A DNA stretch of 64,000 bases from Methylonatrum kenyense (GCF_023195885.1 NZ_JALPKO010000003.1:186001-250000), one strand, 5' to 3'; shown: positions 30,985 to 41,502, numbered from the stretch's first letter. Made by a program: numbers and translations. Notes: generated from the sequence alone by a model not told the origin.

Positions 30985-32117
30985 GCGCCTGTCACCTGTT
31001 GTTCTGCCGTTTCGTTCCTGCGAACCGCCGCGTTGATGATGCCGCCGCCGAGGCACTGGCTGTCGCGATAGAACACGACTGACTGTCCCGGCGTGACCGC
31101 GCGCTGCGGACTGGTGAATGCAACATGGCAGCAGCCATCCGTGCCTTGCGTGACGGTACAGGCCTGGGCCGGTTGCCGATAACGGATCTGCGCCGTGCAA
31201 TCGAACCGTGTTTCCGGCGGCGGTCCGTTGATCCAGCTCACAGGCTCGGTTCGCAGTGCCGGGGCAAACAGCGCCGGGTGCTGATGACCCTCGGCCACGA
31301 TCAGGCGGTTGCCGGCGATGTCCTTGTCGACCACGTACCAGGGCCCGCTGCTGCCCGGGCGGCCACCGATGCCCAGGCCCTGGCGTTGCCCCAGGGTGTA
31401 GAAACTCAGGCCACGATGCTCGCCTACTGTCTCGCCGGCCACGGTGACCATGGGGCCGGGATCCGCCTGCAGGTAATGGCTGAGAAACTCGGCGAAATCA
31501 CGTTCGCCGATGAAGCAGATGCCGGTGCTGTCCTTCTTCTCGAAATTATCGAAACCGGCGTCCTCGGCCATGGACCTGACCTCGGACTTTTCCAGCTCGC
31601 CGAGGGGAAACAGCGTGCGCTCGAGAGCTGCCTGCGGCACCAGGTGCAGAAAGTAGCTCTGGTCCTTGCCCGCATCCACGCCCCGGTGCAGCTCCGCGCC
31701 CAAGCGGCCGCGCCGGATCCGGGCGTAGTGGCCGGTGGCTACCAGGTCGGCGCCAAGCCGTAGCGCGTGGTCGAGAAAGGCGTTGAACTTGATTTCCCGA
31801 TTGCATAGCACGTCGGGGTTCGGCGTGCGGCCGGCCGCGAACTCGCGCAGGCAGTCATCGAAAACCTGCTGCTTGTAGCGGGCCGCGAAATTCACCTGAT
31901 GCAGCGGGATATCCAGCGTGTCACAGACCTGCGCCGCATCAGCCAGGTCCGCCTCCGCCGTGCAATGCGTTTCGCTGTCGTCATCTTCCCAGTTACGCAT
32001 GAACAGGCCTTCGACCCGGTAGCCCTGCTGCTGCAGCAGCAAGGCCGTCACTGCCGAGTCGACGCCACCCGACAGGCCGACGATCACGGAGGTGTTTGCA
32101 GGGTCTGGATTCGACAT
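30981..32117 (-). CDS. mnmA: tRNA-specific 2-thiouridylase MnmA
   Basis: This 378-residue enzyme puts the 2-thio group on uridine 34 of tRNAs for Lys, Glu and Gln. It shows the PP-loop SGGVDSAV (near residue 15), MRNWEDDD, the first catalytic cysteine in PNPDVLCNREIKF and the second in DSTGICFIGERDF, then the C-terminal YTLGQRQGLGIGG domain. Homology begins at the ATG at 32117 although the frame is open to 32255. No good ribosome site is seen at this start. hflD follows in an overlapping operon. Confidence 0.95.
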   Translation of the reverse strand: MSNPDPANTSVIVGLSGGVDSAVTALLLQQQGYRVEGLFMRNWEDDDSETHCTAEADLADAAQVCDTLDIPLHQVNFAARYKQQVFDDCLREFAAGRTPNPDVLCNREIKFNAFLDHALRLGADLVATGHYARIRRGRLGAELHRGVDAGKDQSYFLHLVPQAALERTLFPLGELEKSEVRSMAEDAGFDNFEKKDSTGICFIGERDFAEFLSHYLQADPGPMVTVAGETVGEHRGLSFYTLGQRQGLGIGGRPGSSGPWYVVDKDIAGNRLIVAEGHQHPALFAPALRTEPVSWINGPPPETRFDCTAQIRYRQPAQACTVTQGTDGCCHVAFTSPQRAVTPGQSVVFYRDSQCLGGGIINAAVRRNETAEQQVTGA

Positions 32118-32178
32118 TAGGGGTAAACCCGTTTGCGGTCCTATTGGCTCTCGGTAATCGGGGCGTGCACCGGCCCGT

Positions 32179-33198
32179 TCAAGTCGGATCGCCGCCGCGA
32201 ACCCCACGGGGGCGACCACCGGCTGCCACGAAAACCTGGTTGCCGCTGGGTTCATGGTTATGATCGAACTGGCTGTCGCCCGCCGCGCTGAAGAAATCCG
32301 GATTCATCAGCTCGATGAAGCGACGGGCCGGTTGCGAAAGGTATTTGCCGCGACGCCACATCACGCCGTAGGTTCGGCGGGGAAAGACGTCCGGAAGTGG
32401 CTTCACCGCCAGGTTCTCGCGTCCGGTCAGGCAGATGTTGCTGGCAATACCGATGCCGAAGCCGCGCTCCACGTACGCCTTCATGATCTCCCAGCCCCCC
32501 ACCTCCAGCCGGATCTGATAGGGGATATCGTGTTGTTGCAGCACCATGTGCACCAGGCGCCAGGTAGTGAGGTGGCGCGGCGGCAGAATCAGCGCGTCGG
32601 AGGCCAGGTCGTCCAGCGTGATCGCAACGCGTTGGGCCAGCGGGTGGTCGGTCGGGGTGATCAGCGAGGTGGCAAAGGAATAGACCGGGCGATAATTGAT
32701 GTCGTCGGGCAGGTCCAGCATCGAGCCGATCGCGAAGTCCACTTCGTCGTGGCGCAGGGCGTTGAGCATCTCCGCGCCAATCAGGTTATGCAGTTTCACC
32801 GGGCTGTCCGGATAAAGGCCCATGAACTGCTGCAACAGGTCCGGGATCAGGTAGAGGGTGCTGGATTCGCCGGCGGCAATATCCAGCCGACCGCTCTGCA
32901 TCTGTTCGTTACGGGCCGCGAAGCGGGCGGGCAGGGCATCGATGCCCTCCACCAGGGGAAGCGCCAGTTCGTACAGTGTCTTGCCATCCGGGGTGAGCGT
33001 GATCTTGGGCCCGCGGCGCTCGAACAGCGTGATCTCCATCTCGCGCTCCAGCGCCTGGATCTGCAGCGAGACCGAAGGTTGACTTAGCTTGAGGCGTTCG
33101 GCTGCGCGCGAGATGCTGCCCGACTGAGACGTGTAGCAGAACGCACGGAGCTGCTTGATCCGGTTGTTTCGATAATACAAACGGCCACTGTTGCCCAT
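32179..33198 (-). CDS. LysR-family transcriptional regulator (CysB-like group)
   Basis: This protein of about 339 residues has an N-terminal winged helix-turn-helix (QLRAFCYTSQSGSISRAAERL then SQPSVSLQIQALEREM) and a periplasmic-binding-like effector domain (residues about 95-300). Residues such as RLDIAAGESSTLYLIPDLL place it among CysB/CbbR-like LysR proteins. The target genes are unknown; the AT-rich gap to divergent aceA makes aceA one candidate, but there is no direct evidence. AGGTGA before the ATG at 33198 makes it a better start than the GTG at 33207. The last 35 residues (Gly/Arg-rich) look like an extension beyond the usual family end. Confidence 0.85.
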   Translation of the reverse strand: MGNSGRLYYRNNRIKQLRAFCYTSQSGSISRAAERLKLSQPSVSLQIQALEREMEITLFERRGPKITLTPDGKTLYELALPLVEGIDALPARFAARNEQMQSGRLDIAAGESSTLYLIPDLLQQFMGLYPDSPVKLHNLIGAEMLNALRHDEVDFAIGSMLDLPDDINYRPVYSFATSLITPTDHPLAQRVAITLDDLASDALILPPRHLTTWRLVHMVLQQHDIPYQIRLEVGGWEIMKAYVERGFGIGIASNICLTGRENLAVKPLPDVFPRRTYGVMWRRGKYLSQPARRFIELMNPDFFSAAGDSQFDHNHEPSGNQVFVAAGGRPRGVRGGDPT

Positions 33199-33792
33199 GC
33201 TGGTCACCTGTTTGTGCGGGTTTTTGCTATGCGGCTCGGATGAGAATCGCCTATTACATTAAAAAGTCAATAATCAGGATTGACCGCTCCCCATTGTCAA
33301 ATGCTGCGCCGCGGCAATACAATCCGATCCTTGTCACAGCAGGGCGCCGCAGGCGTTCGGCTGTCACGACTTTTTGACCCAGGCAACGCTGTCACATCGA
33401 TTAACTGTCGGTGCTCGTCCTCTTTTCGGCTTTGGTCGCAGGACTGACAGCATTGCCAAGCCGGTGGGTGTCCCGACGTTCCGCAGCAGCGGTCCTCGTC
33501 GGAAGGCATTCCTGGCGGAGGGGTGGCATCGCAGTGGCGATGCGTGGTCCAAGGCGAATCGATCGGTGTCAGCCGCCTCAAGAGGGTGGTTCACCAAGCG
33601 GGTCTGCGTAACAACGCGTGGATCGGTCCGTCGCGGCCCAGCCCGGCAGTACTGCCGGCGCTCACCACCCACTTCGTCTTGCTCCGTCCACGGTGGGCGG
33701 AACATGGAATCCTGCGGCATCCCGTTCCCAGTACGTGGTGCCGTGACAAACAGGCAGGTGGCGTGTTGTCGCCTGAAACGGGAGAACAGGCA
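33199..33792. promoter_or_regulatory. Long intergenic region between divergent LysR gene and aceA
   Basis: I see no gene or repeat in this 594-bp region. An AT-rich patch at about 33251-33285 (ATTACATTAAAAAGTCAATAA) next to the LysR gene is the likely place for its promoter and a LysR-type operator. Frames covering the rest (from 33523) are in-frame upstream extensions of aceA without family similarity. Confidence 0.4.
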
Positions 33793-35067
33793 ATGAACAA
33801 TCAGCAGGCAATTGATCAGCTGAAGAAGGATTGGGCGGAAAACCCCCGGTGGAAAGGCGTCGAGCGCGGTTACACCGCCGAAGAGGTGGTGCGTCTGCGT
33901 GGTTCGGTCGAAATCGAATACTCGCTGGCCCGCATGGGTGCCGAAAAGCTCTGGAAGCACATGCACGAAATGGATTACGTCAACGCGCTGGGCGCGCTGA
34001 CCGGTAACCAGGCAGTGCAGCAGATCCGCGCCGGCCTCAAGGCCATCTACCTGTCCGGCTGGCAGGTGGCGGCGGATGCCAATACCGGGTCCACCATGTA
34101 CCCGGACCAGTCGCTGTACCCGGTCAACTCGGTTCCGGCCGTGGTCGAACGGATCAACAACGCGCTGCTGCGGGCCGACCAGATCAACCATGCCGAAGGC
34201 AATCACGATATCGACTGGATGCAGCCGATCGTGGCTGACGCCGAGGCCGGCTTCGGCGGCGTACTGAATGCCTATGAATTGATGAAGGGCATGATCAAGG
34301 CGGGCGCCGCCGGCGTGCATTTCGAGGACCAGCTGGCCGCGGTGAAGAAGTGCGGCCACATGGGTGGCAAGGTGCTGGTGCCGACCCAGGAAGCCGTGCA
34401 GAAGCTGATCGCTGCGCGTCTGGCCGCCGACACCATGGGCGTGCCGACCATCCTGGTTGCCCGTACCGACGCGCTGGCCGCCGACCTGTTGACCTCCGAC
34501 ATCGACGAGCGTGACCATCCGTTCCTGACCGGCGAGCGTACTGCGGAAGGCTTCTATCGGACCAAGGCCGGCGACGATCAGGCCATTGCCCGTGGTCTTG
34601 CCTATGCGCCGTACGCCGACCTGATCTGGTGCGAGACCGGCAAGCCGGACCTCGAGTTCGCGAAGAAGTTTGCCGACGCGATCCACAAGGAATACCCGGA
34701 TCAGATGCTGGCTTACAATTGCTCGCCGTCCTTCAACTGGAAGAAGAACCTGGACGACGCCACCATCGCGAAGTACCAGAACGAGCTGGGTGCGATGGGC
34801 TACAAGTTCCAGTTCATCACCCTGGCTGGCTTCCATGCGCTGAACTACTCCATGTTCACACTGGCGAAGGGCTACAAGGCACGGCAGATGGCGGCGTACT
34901 CGGAACTGCAGGAAGCCGAGTTCGCGTCCGAGAAGGACGGCTACACCGCAACGCGTCACCAGCGCGAAGTCGGTGCCGGCTACTTCGACGCCCTGACCAA
35001 CGTGATCCAGGGCGGCGAGTCCTCGGTCACGGCGATGACCGGTTCCACCGAAGAAGAGCAGTTCTGA
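33793..35067 (+). CDS. aceA: Isocitrate lyase
   Basis: This 424-residue enzyme splits isocitrate to glyoxylate and succinate, the first step of the glyoxylate shunt. It carries [20 protein letters not shown], the active-site motif KKCGHMGGK (catalytic Cys187) and [12 protein letters not shown]. Length fits the short bacterial AceA group (E. coli 434). GGGAGA at about 33780 supports the ATG at 33793; the frame is open 270 bp further up. Malate synthase is not in the window. Confidence 0.97.
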   Translation: MNNQQAIDQLKKDWAENPRWKGVERGYTAEEVVRLRGSVEIEYSLARMGAEKLWKHMHEMDYVNALGALTGNQAVQQIRAGLKAIYLSGWQVAADANTGSTMYPDQSLYPVNSVPAVVERINNALLRADQINHAEGNHDIDWMQPIVADAEAGFGGVLNAYELMKGMIKAGAAGVHFEDQLAAVKKCGHMGGKVLVPTQEAVQKLIAARLAADTMGVPTILVARTDALAADLLTSDIDERDHPFLTGERTAEGFYRTKAGDDQAIARGLAYAPYADLIWCETGKPDLEFAKKFADAIHKEYPDQMLAYNCSPSFNWKKNLDDATIAKYQNELGAMGYKFQFITLAGFHALNYSMFTLAKGYKARQMAAYSELQEAEFASEKDGYTATRHQREVGAGYFDALTNVIQGGESSVTAMTGSTEEEQF

Positions 35068-35109
35068 GGTAGACCCGCCGCGCCATCGCGGATCCGTCCG
35101 CATGCGCCG

Positions 35110-35143
35110 AACGCCCGCCCGGGATTCCGGGCGGGCGTTTTTT
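35110..35143 (+). terminator. Rho-independent terminator after aceA
   Basis: A 13-bp stem (AACGCCCGCCCGG, 35110-35122; pairing arm 35127-35139) with a GATT loop is followed by a run of six T (35138-35143), 43 bp after the aceA stop. Confidence 0.92.
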
Positions 35144-35328
35144 ATTGGCGTCAATCGCTTGAAAGTCGCGACCACCGCCCCGACCTCCCGATTCGGTGGG
35201 TCGGGCTGGAATCCGGCCCGCGTGCGCTCTTAAAATAGCCTCTCGGGCCATGCGGAACGCCTGGCCCCCGCCTAAACTTCAGGGCACGAAAGCCGGTTAT
35301 TTCGTGGCCTTTCCCGGATACGCAGCGA

Positions 35329-35649
35329 ATGAGCCAGGATCACGACAAACGGCATGATGACGGCCTCGCCGTACAGGAGGCGAGGCCGAAAACGAAGCGG
35401 CCACCATTGTTCAAGGTGTTGTTGTTGAACGATGACTACACACCGATGGAGTTTGTGGTCGAGATTCTGGAGACTTACTTCTCAATGGACCGGTCGCAGG
35501 CCACACAGGTCATGTTGCAGGTGCACACACGTGGTAGCGGTGTTTGCGGGGTTTTCAGCCGCGATGTGGCCGAAACGAAGGTGGAACAGGTGAACAGTCA
35601 TGCGCGGCAGCAGCAGCATCCTTTGCTCTGTACCATGGAGGAAGCGTAA
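35329..35649 (+). CDS. clpS: ATP-dependent Clp protease adapter ClpS
   Basis: This 106-residue adaptor has the family core [19 protein letters not shown] (residues 29-47) with the Asn-Asp pair of the N-degron pocket, then the stretch [21 protein letters not shown]. ClpS hands proteins with destabilising N-terminal residues to ClpAP. It sits 183 bp upstream of clpA, the common order. The two transferases that create N-degrons (bpt, aat) are encoded 2.8 kb further on. Confidence 0.95.
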   Translation: MSQDHDKRHDDGLAVQEARPKTKRPPLFKVLLLNDDYTPMEFVVEILETYFSMDRSQATQVMLQVHTRGSGVCGVFSRDVAETKVEQVNSHARQQQHPLLCTMEEA

Positions 35650-35832
35650 GGCTTCGGGCAGGAATGCCGAAATCGGGGCTTTCCGGTTGGAACCACCGGC
35701 TCCGGTGACCAGTCCGATGGAAGGACAAGTGAGGTTCACGGTGGGGCATGATGTCACTTGCCAGAATGAACCCGTGGGGGGCGTTCACAACGACGCGTCA
35801 GTCCGGTCCGCAGGCAACCGAGGTACCAGTGC

Positions 35833-38106
35833 ATGCTGAGCAAGGAATTGGAATTTACGCTGAACCTGGCCTTCAAGGAGGCGCGGGAGAAGCGGCATGA
35901 ATTCCTCACGGTGGAGCACCTGCTGCTCGCACTGACCGATAATCCGACCGCCGTGGGCGTACTCAAGGCCTGCGGCGCGGATCTCGAGCGGCTGAAAAAG
36001 GATCTGGAAACCTTCCTGGATGAAACCACGCCCCTGCTGCCACCGGATGACAGCCGCGAGACGCAGCCGACACTCGGTTTCCAGCGGGTTTTGCAGCGCG
36101 CGATCCTGCATGTGCAGTCGGCCGGCATCAAGGAAGTGACCGGTGCCAATGTGCTGGTGGCGATCTTCAGCGAGCAGGAATCCCAGTCGGTCTACTTCCT
36201 GCACAAGCAGAGCATCACCCGTCTGGACGTCGTCAACTACGTCAGCCACGGCATCTCGAAGGTGTCCGGCGACGAGGAGCCGGGCAACTCGGTGGGCGGT
36301 GCCCAGGAGGGCGAGGACGATAGCGAGGAATCCGGGGCCGGCAAGTCGCCGCTGGAGCAGTTTGCCACGAACCTGAACGAGCGTGCCCGGCGTGGCCGGA
36401 TCGATCCGCTGATCGGCCGCCGTGCCGAGGTCGACCGGACCATCCAGGTGCTTTGCCGCCGGCGCAAGAACAACGCGCTCTACGTGGGAGAGGCCGGTGT
36501 CGGCAAGACCGCCATTGCCGAGGGTCTGGCCAAGCAGATCGTGGACGGTGATGTGCCCGAGGTGCTTCGCAGCAGCACGATTTACGCGCTGGATCTGGGC
36601 GCCCTGGTGGCCGGCACCAAGTACCGCGGTGATTTCGAGAAGCGGCTCAAGGGTCTGCTCAAGCAGTTGCAGAAGACCCAGGGGGCAATCCTGTTCATCG
36701 ATGAAATTCACACCATCATCGGTGCGGGCTCGGCCTCCGGCGGGGTCATGGATGCCAGCAATCTGATCAAGCCGATGCTCGCCAATGGCGAACTCAAGTG
36801 CATCGGCTCGACCACCTACCAGGAATACCGCGGCATTTTCGAAAAGGACCGCGCGCTGGCACGTCGTTTCCAGAAGATCGACGTGCCGGAACCCAGCATC
36901 GAGGACACGGTGCAGATCCTCCGTGGCCTGAAGAGCCGGTTCGAGTCGCATCACGGCGTCAAGTACACGGCTCCGGCCCTGCGTGCGGCGGCCGAACTGG
37001 CGGGCAAGCACATCACCGACCGTCGGTTGCCGGACAAGGCGATTGACGTGATCGACGAGGCCGGTGCCCGGCTCAAGCTGCTGCCGCCGTCGAAGCAGAA
37101 GAAGACCATCGGCGTGGCCGACATCGAAACGGTGGTCTCCAGCATGGCGCGGATCCCGCCGAAGCGGGTGTCCAGCTCCGACATGAAGGTGCTGGAGACG
37201 CTGGAACGGGACCTTGGCGCGCTGATCTACGGTCAGGACAAGGCGATCGCCACGCTGGCATCGACCATCAAGATGTCACGGGCCGGTCTGGCGGTACCCA
37301 ACAAGCCCACGGGGTCGTTCCTGTTCGCCGGGCCGACCGGTGTCGGCAAGACCGAAGTCACCCGGCAGCTGGCCATGCACCTTGGCGTCGAATTGATCCG
37401 CTTCGACATGTCGGAATACATGGAACGGCACACCGTGTCGCGCCTGATCGGGGCGCCGCCCGGTTATGTCGGCTTCGATCAGGGTGGGCTGCTGACCGAG
37501 GAAGTGATCAAGCACCCGTATTCGGTGGTGCTGCTGGACGAGATCGAGAAGGCACATCCGGATGTGTTCAACCTGCTGTTGCAGGTGATGGATCACGGCA
37601 CGCTGACCGATAACAATGGTCGCAAGGCGGATTTCCGCAACGTCATCCTGGTCATGACCACCAACGCCGGTGCCGAGGAAATGAGCCGGCCGTCGATCGG
37701 TTTCCGCAACCAGGACCATGCCACCGACGGTATGGAAGCGATCCGCAAGGGATTCTCGCCGGAATTCCGTAACCGGCTGGATGCGATCATTCAGTTCGAT
37801 GGCCTGGATACCGCCACCGTGCGCCGCGTGGTCGACAAGTTCATCGACGAACTGACCATGCAGCTGATGGAAAAGAACGTCACCCTGCGCTTCGACGAAG
37901 AAGCGCGTGATTGGCTGGCCGACCGCGGCCATGATCCGAAGATGGGCGCGCGGCCGATGGCCCGGGTGCTGCAGGAGTCGGTGCGCAAGCCACTGGCCGA
38001 AGAACTACTGTTCGGCAGGCTCGCGCAGGGCGGCGAGGTCGTCGTGCGCGTCAAGGACGGGGAACTGACCTTCAGCTTCCGCGAGGAACCGGAAGCGGTC
38101 ACCTGA
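35833..38106 (+). CDS. clpA: ATP-dependent Clp protease ATP-binding subunit ClpA
   Basis: This 757-residue AAA+ unfoldase of the ClpAP protease has an N-terminal Clp repeat domain (LSKELEFTLNLAFKEAREKRH), first Walker A GEAGVGKTA (near residue 220), Walker B ILFIDEIHTI, second Walker A GPTGVGKTE (near 500) and second Walker B VVLLDEIEKAHPDVF. The ClpP-binding IGF-like loop appears as SIGFRN near residue 620. Length agrees with E. coli ClpA (758). GAGG at 35819-35822 lies 10 nt before the start. Confidence 0.97.
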   Translation: MLSKELEFTLNLAFKEAREKRHEFLTVEHLLLALTDNPTAVGVLKACGADLERLKKDLETFLDETTPLLPPDDSRETQPTLGFQRVLQRAILHVQSAGIKEVTGANVLVAIFSEQESQSVYFLHKQSITRLDVVNYVSHGISKVSGDEEPGNSVGGAQEGEDDSEESGAGKSPLEQFATNLNERARRGRIDPLIGRRAEVDRTIQVLCRRRKNNALYVGEAGVGKTAIAEGLAKQIVDGDVPEVLRSSTIYALDLGALVAGTKYRGDFEKRLKGLLKQLQKTQGAILFIDEIHTIIGAGSASGGVMDASNLIKPMLANGELKCIGSTTYQEYRGIFEKDRALARRFQKIDVPEPSIEDTVQILRGLKSRFESHHGVKYTAPALRAAAELAGKHITDRRLPDKAIDVIDEAGARLKLLPPSKQKKTIGVADIETVVSSMARIPPKRVSSSDMKVLETLERDLGALIYGQDKAIATLASTIKMSRAGLAVPNKPTGSFLFAGPTGVGKTEVTRQLAMHLGVELIRFDMSEYMERHTVSRLIGAPPGYVGFDQGGLLTEEVIKHPYSVVLLDEIEKAHPDVFNLLLQVMDHGTLTDNNGRKADFRNVILVMTTNAGAEEMSRPSIGFRNQDHATDGMEAIRKGFSPEFRNRLDAIIQFDGLDTATVRRVVDKFIDELTMQLMEKNVTLRFDEEARDWLADRGHDPKMGARPMARVLQESVRKPLAEELLFGRLAQGGEVVVRVKDGELTFSFREEPEAVT

Positions 38107-38150
38107 CTCTGACTGGCAGGCAAGGTCTGGGCGCGGTGAGTCCGTGTGGT

Positions 38151-38369
38151 TCAGCGCGCCCGGTAGGTGATGCGACCCTTGCTCAGATCGTACGGGGTCA
38201 ATTCCACGGTGACCGTGTCACCGGTGAGAATGCGGATGTAATGCTTGCGCATCTTGCCGGAAATATGGGCGGTCACCACATGACCGTTTTCCAGTTCCAC
38301 CCGAAACATCGTATTCGGCAGCGTATCCACAACCTTGCCGTTCATCTTGATGTGGTCTTCTCGAGCCAT
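38151..38369 (-). CDS. infA: Translation initiation factor IF-1
   Basis: This 72-residue OB-fold protein ([14 protein letters not shown] then [13 protein letters not shown] and [18 protein letters not shown]) is the standard IF-1 and occupies the A site during initiation. It lies between clpA (convergent) and bpt/aat, as in many gammaproteobacteria. The longer frame to 38423 adds residues not found in the family. Confidence 0.97.
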   Translation of the reverse strand: MAREDHIKMNGKVVDTLPNTMFRVELENGHVVTAHISGKMRKHYIRILTGDTVTVELTPYDLSKGRITYRAR

Positions 38370-38470
38370 TCGGCAATCGTCTCCTTGGCTTTGCAATAGC
38401 AATCGGACCGGTGGCGGCAGCATGCCCCCAGCGGAAAACGCGGTAGTTTAGCAGAAAAGGCCCGTGGCGC

Positions 38471-39220
38471 TCAGTCTTCCGCAGCCCCGTTCGGCGCTGG
38501 ATTGTAGACCTGCCAGCGTCCGCCGCTGTGGATTTCGCAGGGCCGGAAGGCCGTCTTGTAGCGCATCCGTGGGCTTTCCGCGATCCAGTAGCCGAGATAG
38601 ACGTGCGCCAGCCCGGCGGCGCGGGCTTCACTGATCTGCCAGAGAATCGCCCAGGTGCCCAGGCTGCGGGCTCCCTCCTGTGGATCGAAAAAGGTGTAGA
38701 CGGCCGACAGTCCGTCCGGGAGATAGTCGGTGACCGCCACGCCGAGAAGTTCATCACCCCGGCGGATCTCATTGAAACGGGTCTGCGACCAGTCCGCGAC
38801 CAGGAACTCCATGTAACGCCGCCGGTCCGCATCTGCCATGCTGCTGCCCGGATGCCGTTGATCGACATAGTCGAGATAAAGCTGGAAATGCCGCTCATTG
38901 AACGCCGGCGGCCGACTGACGATTCGCAGGTCATCATTGCGCCGCAGGCAACGACGCTGGCTGCGGTTGGGGCGGAACGCCATGGCATCGACCCGCAGGC
39001 TCTTGCAGGCCTGACAGGCCGCACAGTTCGGCTGGTACACGTAGCTGCCGCTGCGGCGCATGCCCTGGCGGGCAAGGGTGCCGTACTGGGTGGCTGTCAG
39101 CTGGTGCCGTGGATCGACAAACACCGTCCGAGCCCTGCGGTCCGGCAGATAGGAGCACTCGTGCTCGCCGGTGGAATACAGCCAGAGCAGCTGCTGGTCC
39201 CGCGAGGCATCCCCGCTCAT
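38471..39220 (-). CDS. bpt: Aspartate/glutamate leucyltransferase Bpt (arginyltransferase family)
   Basis: This 249-residue aminoacyl-tRNA protein transferase belongs to the ATE/Bpt family. It has an N-terminal cysteine cluster ([12 protein letters not shown], near residue 66), NDDLRIV, the motif [16 protein letters not shown] and a C-terminal [15 protein letters not shown]. Bpt proteins add leucine to N-terminal Asp or Glu, making ClpS-recognised degrons. The start overlaps the aat stop by 4 bp. A gene for this arm next to aat is common outside the enteric bacteria. Confidence 0.92.
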   Translation of the reverse strand: MSGDASRDQQLLWLYSTGEHECSYLPDRRARTVFVDPRHQLTATQYGTLARQGMRRSGSYVYQPNCAACQACKSLRVDAMAFRPNRSQRRCLRRNDDLRIVSRPPAFNERHFQLYLDYVDQRHPGSSMADADRRRYMEFLVADWSQTRFNEIRRGDELLGVAVTDYLPDGLSAVYTFFDPQEGARSLGTWAILWQISEARAAGLAHVYLGYWIAESPRMRYKTAFRPCEIHSGGRWQVYNPAPNGAAED

Positions 39221-39936
39221 CCCGGCGGCCCTCCGACTGCTATTGATGCAAGCTCCTCGGCCTGTGCCTGTTCCAGCAGGCGCTGGAAATCCGGGCGCGG
39301 GATTTCCTCGGCACCAAGCCGACGCAGGTGGTCGGATGGAACCTGGCAGTCGATCAGGCGCAACCCGCGCGGCAGCAGGGTGCGCACCAGCCAGGCCAGT
39401 GCGACCTTCGAGGCGTCCCGCTCGTGGCTGAACATCGATTCGCCGAAGAACACGGTGCCAAGCAGCACACCATAGAGTCCGCCGACCAGGGTCTGGTCCC
39501 TCCAGACCTCGACGCTGTGGGCAACGCCGGTGTGGTGCAGATCCAGGTAGGCCGCCCGCATTGCCGAGGTGATCCAGGTGCCCGGTTCACCCGCACGTGG
39601 TGCGGCACAGGCATCGATCACCGCAGCGAAGTCGGTATCCCAGGTGACCCGGAAGCCGCCGTTTCGCAGCCGTTTCCGCAAGCTCCTGGAGACGTGCAAT
39701 CGTTCCGGGAAAAGCACTGCGCGCGGATTCGGCGTCCACCACAACAACGGCTGGCCATCGCTGTACCAGGGGAAGATGCCGCGGCGATAGGCTGCCAGCA
39801 GGCGGTGCCGGGATAGCGAGCCGCCGATTGCCAGCAGACCGTCGGGATCGTCCAGCGCCTGCTCGGCCGGCGGAAACCAGTCTTCCGGGCGGCCGTCCAG
39901 AAACGCGGGTCGCATGCCGGGATATTGCATAATCAT
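39217..39936 (-). CDS. aat: Leucyl/phenylalanyl-tRNA--protein transferase
   Basis: This 239-residue enzyme adds Leu or Phe to N-terminal Arg or Lys. Family marks are [25 protein letters not shown] (given here as consecutive landmarks, near residue 49), [31 protein letters not shown] and [16 protein letters not shown]. The start at 39936 overlaps the upstream acetyltransferase gene by 4 bp, and the stop overlaps bpt by 4 bp, so acetyltransferase-aat-bpt reads as one tightly coupled operon. Both transferases feed the ClpS/ClpA system encoded nearby. Confidence 0.94.
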   Translation of the reverse strand: MIMQYPGMRPAFLDGRPEDWFPPAEQALDDPDGLLAIGGSLSRHRLLAAYRRGIFPWYSDGQPLLWWTPNPRAVLFPERLHVSRSLRKRLRNGGFRVTWDTDFAAVIDACAAPRAGEPGTWITSAMRAAYLDLHHTGVAHSVEVWRDQTLVGGLYGVLLGTVFFGESMFSHERDASKVALAWLVRTLLPRGLRLIDCQVPSDHLRRLGAEEIPRPDFQRLLEQAQAEELASIAVGGPPG

Positions 39937-41111
39937 CGCGAAATGGCCCGCATTGCCGGTTCGACAACCTTGCTGGAAGTATCCCGGAACGGTGCATGGC
40001 CGTCCATGGTGGCCATGTAGCGGCGTACCAGTGGCGTCTCGCGATCCAGGAAATCGGCGACGGCCGCCCGCAGGCCGGGGTGCTCGAGCCAGTGGCAGGA
40101 ATGGGTCGCCGTGGGCAGGAAACCGCGTGCGATCTTGTGCTCGCCCTGGGCGCCGGGCTCGAACCGCCGCAGACCGTGGCGTATGCAGTAATCGATGCCC
40201 TGGTAGAAGCAGGTCTCGAAATGCACGCCCTGCCTTTCCTCCCGGCAGCCCCAGTAGCGCCCGTAGAGCGTCGAGTCGCTGCGGAACAGCAGGGCGCCGG
40301 CGAGCAGTCCATCCGCATCCAGCGCCTGGGCCATCAGCACCTGCTCACCCATCGACTCGCTGACGGCATGCAGGAAATCGAGGTTCAGCGGCGGCAGGTT
40401 GCCATACAGATGAAAGGTGTCGCTGTAATAGCGGTGGAACTGCTGCCAGTGTCCGGCGCTGACCTGGTCACCGCGCAGGATCCGGAAATCGGTGGCCTGC
40501 TCGCGTGCCAGCCGCCGTTCCCGTTTTACATTCTTGCGCTTCTTGCTGGAAAAGGTCACAAGAAACTCCTCGAAATCCCGGTAGCCCGGATTGGTCCAGT
40601 GAAACTGGCAGCCCAGGCGACGGAGCAGTCCCTGCGCCTGCTGCTCTTCGGCCTCGCCTTCCTCGCAGAACAGGCAGTGCATGGATGACAGGCCCTGATG
40701 CTGGCAGAAATCCCTGGCGGCCTCGGTCAGCGCCCGGATTGCCAGGGGTCGATCGATTTCACCGCCGGCCAGTACACGCGGGCCGGTCGCCGGCGTGAAC
40801 GGAACGGCGATCACCAGTTTCGGATAGTAGCGGCCGCCGGCGCGGGCAAAGGCCTCCGCCCAGCCCCAGTCGAATACGAACTCGCCCCGCGAGTGGGTCT
40901 TCAGGTAGGCCGGCATGGCGCCGAGCAGGGCGCCGTTGTCGTCGCGCAGCAGGAAATGGTTCGGATGCCAGCCGGTTCCGCCACCGACGCAACCGGTCTG
41001 TTCCAGGGCCTGCAGGAAGGCGTGTCGCAGGAACGGATTGTCATCGAGGGCCAGCGCATCCCAGTCGGCTGCGGCAATGCTGTCGATCCGGCCGGTAATC
41101 TCAATCTGCAT
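39933..41111 (-). CDS. FemAB-like/GNAT-fold protein (DUF482 family)
   Basis: This 392-residue protein matches the DUF482 group related to FemAB and GNAT acyltransferases: [17 protein letters not shown] near residue 25, then the stretch [21 protein letters not shown] with a basic KNVKRERR patch, then [19 protein letters not shown] and the C-terminal [18 protein letters not shown]. FemAB-like proteins use aminoacyl-tRNA as donor, which makes the operon with aat and bpt suggestive, but the substrate of this family is unknown. The start is preceded by the MITE copy 2 on its 5' side (36 bp away). Confidence 0.82.
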   Translation of the reverse strand: MQIEITGRIDSIAAADWDALALDDNPFLRHAFLQALEQTGCVGGGTGWHPNHFLLRDDNGALLGAMPAYLKTHSRGEFVFDWGWAEAFARAGGRYYPKLVIAVPFTPATGPRVLAGGEIDRPLAIRALTEAARDFCQHQGLSSMHCLFCEEGEAEEQQAQGLLRRLGCQFHWTNPGYRDFEEFLVTFSSKKRKNVKRERRLAREQATDFRILRGDQVSAGHWQQFHRYYSDTFHLYGNLPPLNLDFLHAVSESMGEQVLMAQALDADGLLAGALLFRSDSTLYGRYWGCREERQGVHFETCFYQGIDYCIRHGLRRFEPGAQGEHKIARGFLPTATHSCHWLEHPGLRAAVADFLDRETPLVRRYMATMDGHAPFRDTSSKVVEPAMRAISR

Positions 41112-41146
41112 GTCGTGGAATCCAGGAAGCGTGTGCGCTCGGTTGA

Positions 41147-41502
41147 GGAAACGCTGGTTTATTCCCGCGTCTGCGCCCGAGACCGCTTTTGGTCATCTGG
41201 CAAGGCGCGGTGCCGGTTCGGTAGCCCCACTACCCCAAGGCAACTTGCTTCTGGCCGGATGCGTAGGGCGGGTCAAGCGTAGCGGACCCGCGCGGTGTGA
41301 TCCGTTATCGAATTGGCTTGGCCGGCCGGTCTGCCCGGGTTTCCCGTTGCCTAACTTCTGCTGGGAGGCCCTGCTGCACCGGGATGCCTGACACCGCGTG
41401 CATTCGCTGCGCTTAATGCACCCTGCGCGTCGTGTTCAGCGCGCCGTGCCTCGGAGAAAAATGCGGACGCTTACGCACGCGTGCGAATTAACCAGCGTTT
41501 CC
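41147..41502. mobile_element. MITE-like element, copy 2 (356 bp) between the DUF482 gene and ftsK
   Basis: Terminal inverted repeats begin GGAAACGCTGGTTTATTC at the left and, on the other strand, GGAAACGCTGGTTAATTC at the right; the flanks are TTGA and TTAA. The left interior is shared with copy 3 (GTCTGCGCCCGAGACC, GCAAGGCGCGGTGCC), but about 85 bp longer because of a foreign-looking middle (about 41255-41410, containing the palindrome-like GGGCGGGTC/GACCCGC pattern). No transposase is encoded. It occupies the 5' side of both neighbouring genes. Confidence 0.7.

Noticed and set aside
33523-33792. 90-codon N-terminal extension of isocitrate lyase
   Set aside because: The frame is open, but the sequence is Arg/Pro-rich and unlike AceA. 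The ATG at 33793 has a ribosome site and matches the family start.
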